A stretch of 7,470 bases of DNA, from contig DASZOV010000009.1 of NCBI GenBank assembly GCA_035550595.1, positions 1 to 7,470 on the forward strand, given 5' to 3'. The notes below the pieces were generated by a model that saw only the letters and a program-made list of their open reading frames with translations, was not told the origin of the DNA and did not search any database. Of this stretch, positions 5,379-7,470 are shown piece by piece. This DNA is from CALFMR01 sp035550595 (GTDB lineage Bacteria > Acidobacteriota > Vicinamibacteria > Vicinamibacterales > SCN-69-37). How positions within the stretch are numbered: the stretch's first letter is position 1; each line of letters starts with the position of its first letter. A program made the translations under genes and the position numbers.

Positions 5379-5946
5379 TCGCCGGACGACGGAAACGCAG
5401 ATCCGCTTGTCGATCGATCTCGACGGCCGCGGCCGCTACGAGGTGCGGACGGGCCTCCGGTTCTTCGACCACATGCTCGAGCTCTTCGCGCGGCATGGCG
5501 GCTTCGATCTGACGATCGCGGCCACGGGCGATCTCGACGTCGACGCGCACCACACCGTCGAAGACGTCGGCATCGCGCTCGGCGACGCCGTGCTCCAGGC
5601 GCTTGGCTCGAAGCGCGGGATCAATCGCGCCGGCTATTTCGTCATGCCGATGGACGAAACGTTGGCGGTCGCGGCCGTCGATCTGTCCGGCCGGCCGTAT
5701 ACGGTCGTCGATCTGCCCGTGCGCGCGGCCAAAGTTGGCGATCTGCCGACCGAGCTCGTGCAGGACTTTTTCGAGGGCTTCGCCTCGGCGGCGCGTGCCA
5801 ACGTGCACGTCAAGGTGCTCTACGGGCGCTCGAGCCATCACCAGATCGAAGCGGTGTTCAAGGCATTCGCCCGCGCCCTGCGCGTCGCGTGTGCCAAGGA
5901 TCGCCGTCTGGCGAAGATGCTGCCGTCGACCAAGGGGCTGTTGTAG
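5359..5946 (+). CDS. hisB: Imidazoleglycerol-phosphate dehydratase (mono-functional)
   Basis: The product (195 aa from TTG) dehydrates IGP to imidazole-acetol phosphate, a Mn-dependent step. Blocks, numbered from the TTG, are FFDHMLELFARHGGFDL (35-51), DAHHTVEDVG (62-71) and GRSSHHQIEAVFKAFARAL (156-174). The two HH/E groups supply the metal ligands. I prefer the TTG at 5359: GGAGG sits 6 nt before it, and the result MRRARIDRRTTET matches how this family usually begins. The ATG at 5353, two codons earlier, is the alternative and gives 197 aa. The gene overlaps hisC by 20 nt and ends 5 nt before hisH. It lacks the N-terminal HAD phosphatase half of the enteric bifunctional HisB, so histidinol-phosphate phosphatase must come from another gene. 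Confidence 0.93.
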   Translation: MRRARIDRRTTETQIRLSIDLDGRGRYEVRTGLRFFDHMLELFARHGGFDLTIAATGDLDVDAHHTVEDVGIALGDAVLQALGSKRGINRAGYFVMPMDETLAVAAVDLSGRPYTVVDLPVRAAKVGDLPTELVQDFFEGFASAARANVHVKVLYGRSSHHQIEAVFKAFARALRVACAKDRRLAKMLPSTKGLL

Positions 5947-5951
5947 CCGCC

Positions 5952-6563
5952 ATGGACATCGTCCTCATCGACTACGGCGCGGGCAATCTGACGTCGGTCG
6001 TCAAAGGGCTCACAGCCGTTGGCGCATCGCCGCGCGTCGTCACGCAGCCTGAAGCTGCCGCTGGCGCTGACGCGTTCGTCATCCCCGGCGTCGGGCACTT
6101 CAGCGCGACCGCGTCGCTCACCGGCGCATGGACGACGACGATCCGCGAGGCGATCGATCGTGGGACGCCGGTGCTCGGCATCTGCCTCGGCCTGCAGTGG
6201 CTCTTCGAAGGCAGCGACGAGGCCGATGACGTCGCGGGCCTCGGCCTCTTGCCGGGCCGATGCTTCCGTCTCAGCGGCAATGTGAAGGTGCCGCACGTCG
6301 GCTGGAACACGCTCGATGCCGGCGCCGCACGCGAATCGCGCCTGCTCGCCGGACTGCCCGCGGGCGCGTCGGCGTACTTCACGCACTCGTACGCCGCACC
6401 GGTCGGCGCCGCGTCGGCGGCAGTCACGACGCACGGCGTGCCGTTCGCGTCGGCCGTGGAAGCGGGACGCACGTTCGGCGTGCAGTTCCATCCGGAAAAA
6501 TCCGGCACGACCGGCCTGCGCATGCTCGAGAACTTTCTCGCGGTCGTCCGCGAAGGACGCTGA
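5952..6563 (+). CDS. hisH: Imidazole glycerol phosphate synthase, glutaminase subunit
   Basis: The product (203 aa) is a class I glutamine amidotransferase that releases ammonia for HisF. It opens MDIVLIDYGAGNLTSV, and PGVGHFSA is at 45-52. The nucleophile Cys78 is in GICLGLQWLFEGSDE, KVPHVGWN is at 112-119, and YFTHSY at 142-147. The catalytic His180 and Glu182 are in FHPEKSG, so the triad is complete. I took the ATG at 5952, which gives the standard N-terminus and starts 5 nt after the hisB stop. The in-frame ATG at 5889 would overlap hisB and add 21 unrelated residues. No strong ribosome binding site (AAGGGG at 5932-5937 is 14 nt away). hisF begins 1 nt after the stop, so the two subunits should be made together. 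Confidence 0.95.
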   Translation: MDIVLIDYGAGNLTSVVKGLTAVGASPRVVTQPEAAAGADAFVIPGVGHFSATASLTGAWTTTIREAIDRGTPVLGICLGLQWLFEGSDEADDVAGLGLLPGRCFRLSGNVKVPHVGWNTLDAGAARESRLLAGLPAGASAYFTHSYAAPVGAASAAVTTHGVPFASAVEAGRTFGVQFHPEKSGTTGLRMLENFLAVVREGR

Positions 6564-6564
6564 C

Positions 6565-7326
6565 GTGCTCGCCAAACGGCTCATCGCCTGCCTCGACGTT
6601 CGCGACGGACACGTCGTCAAGGGCATCAACTTCGAAGGACTGCGCACGGCCGGCGATCCGGCGGAGCTCGCCGAGCGCTACAACCGCGAGGGCATCGACG
6701 AACTGACGGTCCTCGACGTCACCGCGACACTGGAAGGCCGTCGCGCGCTGCTCGACACGATTCGCGAAGTGTCGCGGCGCCTGTTCATCCCGCTCGCGGT
6801 CGGCGGTGGCATTCGGACGATGGACGACGCGCGCGCGATCATCGACGCGGGGGCGGACAAGGTCAGCCTGAACAGCGCGGCACTCGCCGATCCGTCGCTC
6901 GTCACGACCGTGGCGCGCGTCTACGGCAGCCAGGCGGTCATCGTCGCCATCGATGCGAAGCGCGGCGAGGACGGCTTCGAGGTGTTCAGCCGCAGTGGCA
7001 CGTCGCGCGAGGCGCGCGGCGCGGTGGCCTGGGCGCGCGAGGCCGCGGATCGCGGAGCGGGCGAGATCCTGCTGACGTCGATCGATCGCGACGGCACGCG
7101 GACCGGCTTCGACTGCGAGTTGACGGCGGCGGTCAGCGACGCGGTGCCGATCCCCGTCATCGCGTCAGGCGGCGCGGGCACGCCCGAACACTTCGCCGAC
7201 GTCTTTCTGACCGGCCATGCGGATGCCGCGCTGGCCGCCTCCATCTTTCATTTCTCGGAACACGCCGTGCGCGATCTCAAGACGTTCCTCGACGCGCGGG
7301 GCGTGCCCATGCGACTCGACTGGTAG
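6565..7326 (+). CDS. hisF: Imidazole glycerol phosphate synthase, cyclase subunit
   Basis: The product (253 aa) is a (beta/alpha)8 barrel that uses ammonia from HisH to convert PRFAR to IGP and AICAR. Catalytic Asp11 (ACLDVRDG) and Asp130 (VAIDAKRG) fall at the same numbers as in the well-studied Thermotoga enzyme. Residues matching that enzyme's ammonia gate (Arg5, Glu46, Lys99, Glu167) are present. Phosphate-binding loops are GGGIRT (80-85) and SGGAGT (201-206), with AASIFHF at 224-230. The start is GTG at 6565, with AAGGA at 6553-6557, 7 nt upstream. It is the only start that gives the standard MLAKRLIACLDV opening, and the frame is open further 5' only as a shadow of hisH. hisF lies before the hisA-like gene, the reverse of the usual hisA-hisF order. 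Confidence 0.96.
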   Translation: MLAKRLIACLDVRDGHVVKGINFEGLRTAGDPAELAERYNREGIDELTVLDVTATLEGRRALLDTIREVSRRLFIPLAVGGGIRTMDDARAIIDAGADKVSLNSAALADPSLVTTVARVYGSQAVIVAIDAKRGEDGFEVFSRSGTSREARGAVAWAREAADRGAGEILLTSIDRDGTRTGFDCELTAAVSDAVPIPVIASGGAGTPEHFADVFLTGHADAALAASIFHFSEHAVRDLKTFLDARGVPMRLDW

Positions 7327-7332
7327 GCACGC

Positions 7333-7470
7333 GTGCTCATTCCCTCCATTGACCTCATGAACGGCCACGTCGTCCAGCTCCAACAGGGCGAACGGCTGGC
7401 GATTGAAAGCGACGACATCGACGGCTGGATAGGCAAGTTCGCCGACTTCCCGCTCGTCCAGCTCATCGAT
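7333..7470 (+). CDS. hisA: HisA-like isomerase, N-terminal 46 codons (cut by window end)
   Basis: A GTG start at 7333, 6 nt after the hisF TAG, opens a frame that stays open to the window edge. GGTAGG (7322-7327), overlapping the hisF stop, could be its ribosome binding site. The N-terminus IPSIDLMNGHVVQL (residues 3-16) followed by QG (18-19) is the first strand and loop of the HisA/HisF barrel. Asp7 lies where the HisA catalytic Asp is. The product should isomerise ProFAR to PRFAR, the step missing from the rest of the cluster. It departs from the usual HisA: Gln15 stands where VRL normally has Arg, and the usual Y-x-x-D-P loop is replaced by ERLAIESDD. Only the N-terminal fifth is visible, so function is inferred mainly from place and fold. 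Confidence 0.75.
   Translation, partial: MLIPSIDLMNGHVVQLQQGERLAIESDDIDGWIGKFADFPLVQLID

Noticed and set aside
5889..5951. Upstream ATG for hisH inside hisB
   Set aside because: It would add 21 residues unlike any HisH N-terminus. The ATG at 5952 gives the standard opening.

Overview
The window is 7,470 bases of GC-rich DNA, about two thirds G+C by eye, packed with genes that all lie on the + strand. It is the end of an arginine-biosynthesis segment running into a nearly complete histidine operon. The last 14 codons (including stop) of an unidentified gene (1-44) overlap argF (41-991). Then come a HAD-family phosphatase (988-1677), hisI (1867-2202), hisG (2192-3076), hisD (3076-4323), hisC (4320-5378), hisB (5359-5946), hisH (5952-6563), hisF (6565-7326) and the first 46 codons of a HisA-like gene (7333-7470, cut by the window edge). 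Most junctions overlap by 1-26 nt or are only 1-6 nt apart. The only real gap is the 189 nt between the HAD gene and hisI.

That gap holds the most interesting object. It contains a small ORF at 1691-1762, 23 codons with a Shine-Dalgarno-like AGGA, in which 6 of the 10 residues 6-15 are histidine. Downstream are RNA segments that can form mutually exclusive pairings. This is the layout of a histidine leader peptide with an attenuator (hisL type). It sits between arginine and histidine genes, so it could set his expression on a transcript that arrives from upstream. The downstream hairpin has no clear U-tract, so control of hisI translation, rather than classical termination, is possible.

Together the his genes cover most steps from PRPP to histidine: HisG (step 1), HisI (PR-AMP cyclohydrolase), HisA-like (isomerase), HisH-HisF (IGP synthase), HisB (dehydratase only), HisC (aminotransferase) and HisD (dehydrogenase). 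Two functions have no classical gene here: PR-ATP pyrophosphohydrolase (HisE), and histidinol-phosphate phosphatase, because HisB has no phosphatase half. The HAD enzyme directly upstream of the leader is a candidate for the second.

The source is probably a free-living or environmental bacterium. The long-form HisG, the gene order with hisI first and hisF before hisA, the HisA-like N-terminus and the high GC would fit an Acidobacteriota-type genome, but this is an impression from memory, not a demonstrated assignment. I see no tRNA, rRNA, mobile element, CRISPR array or convincing promoter.
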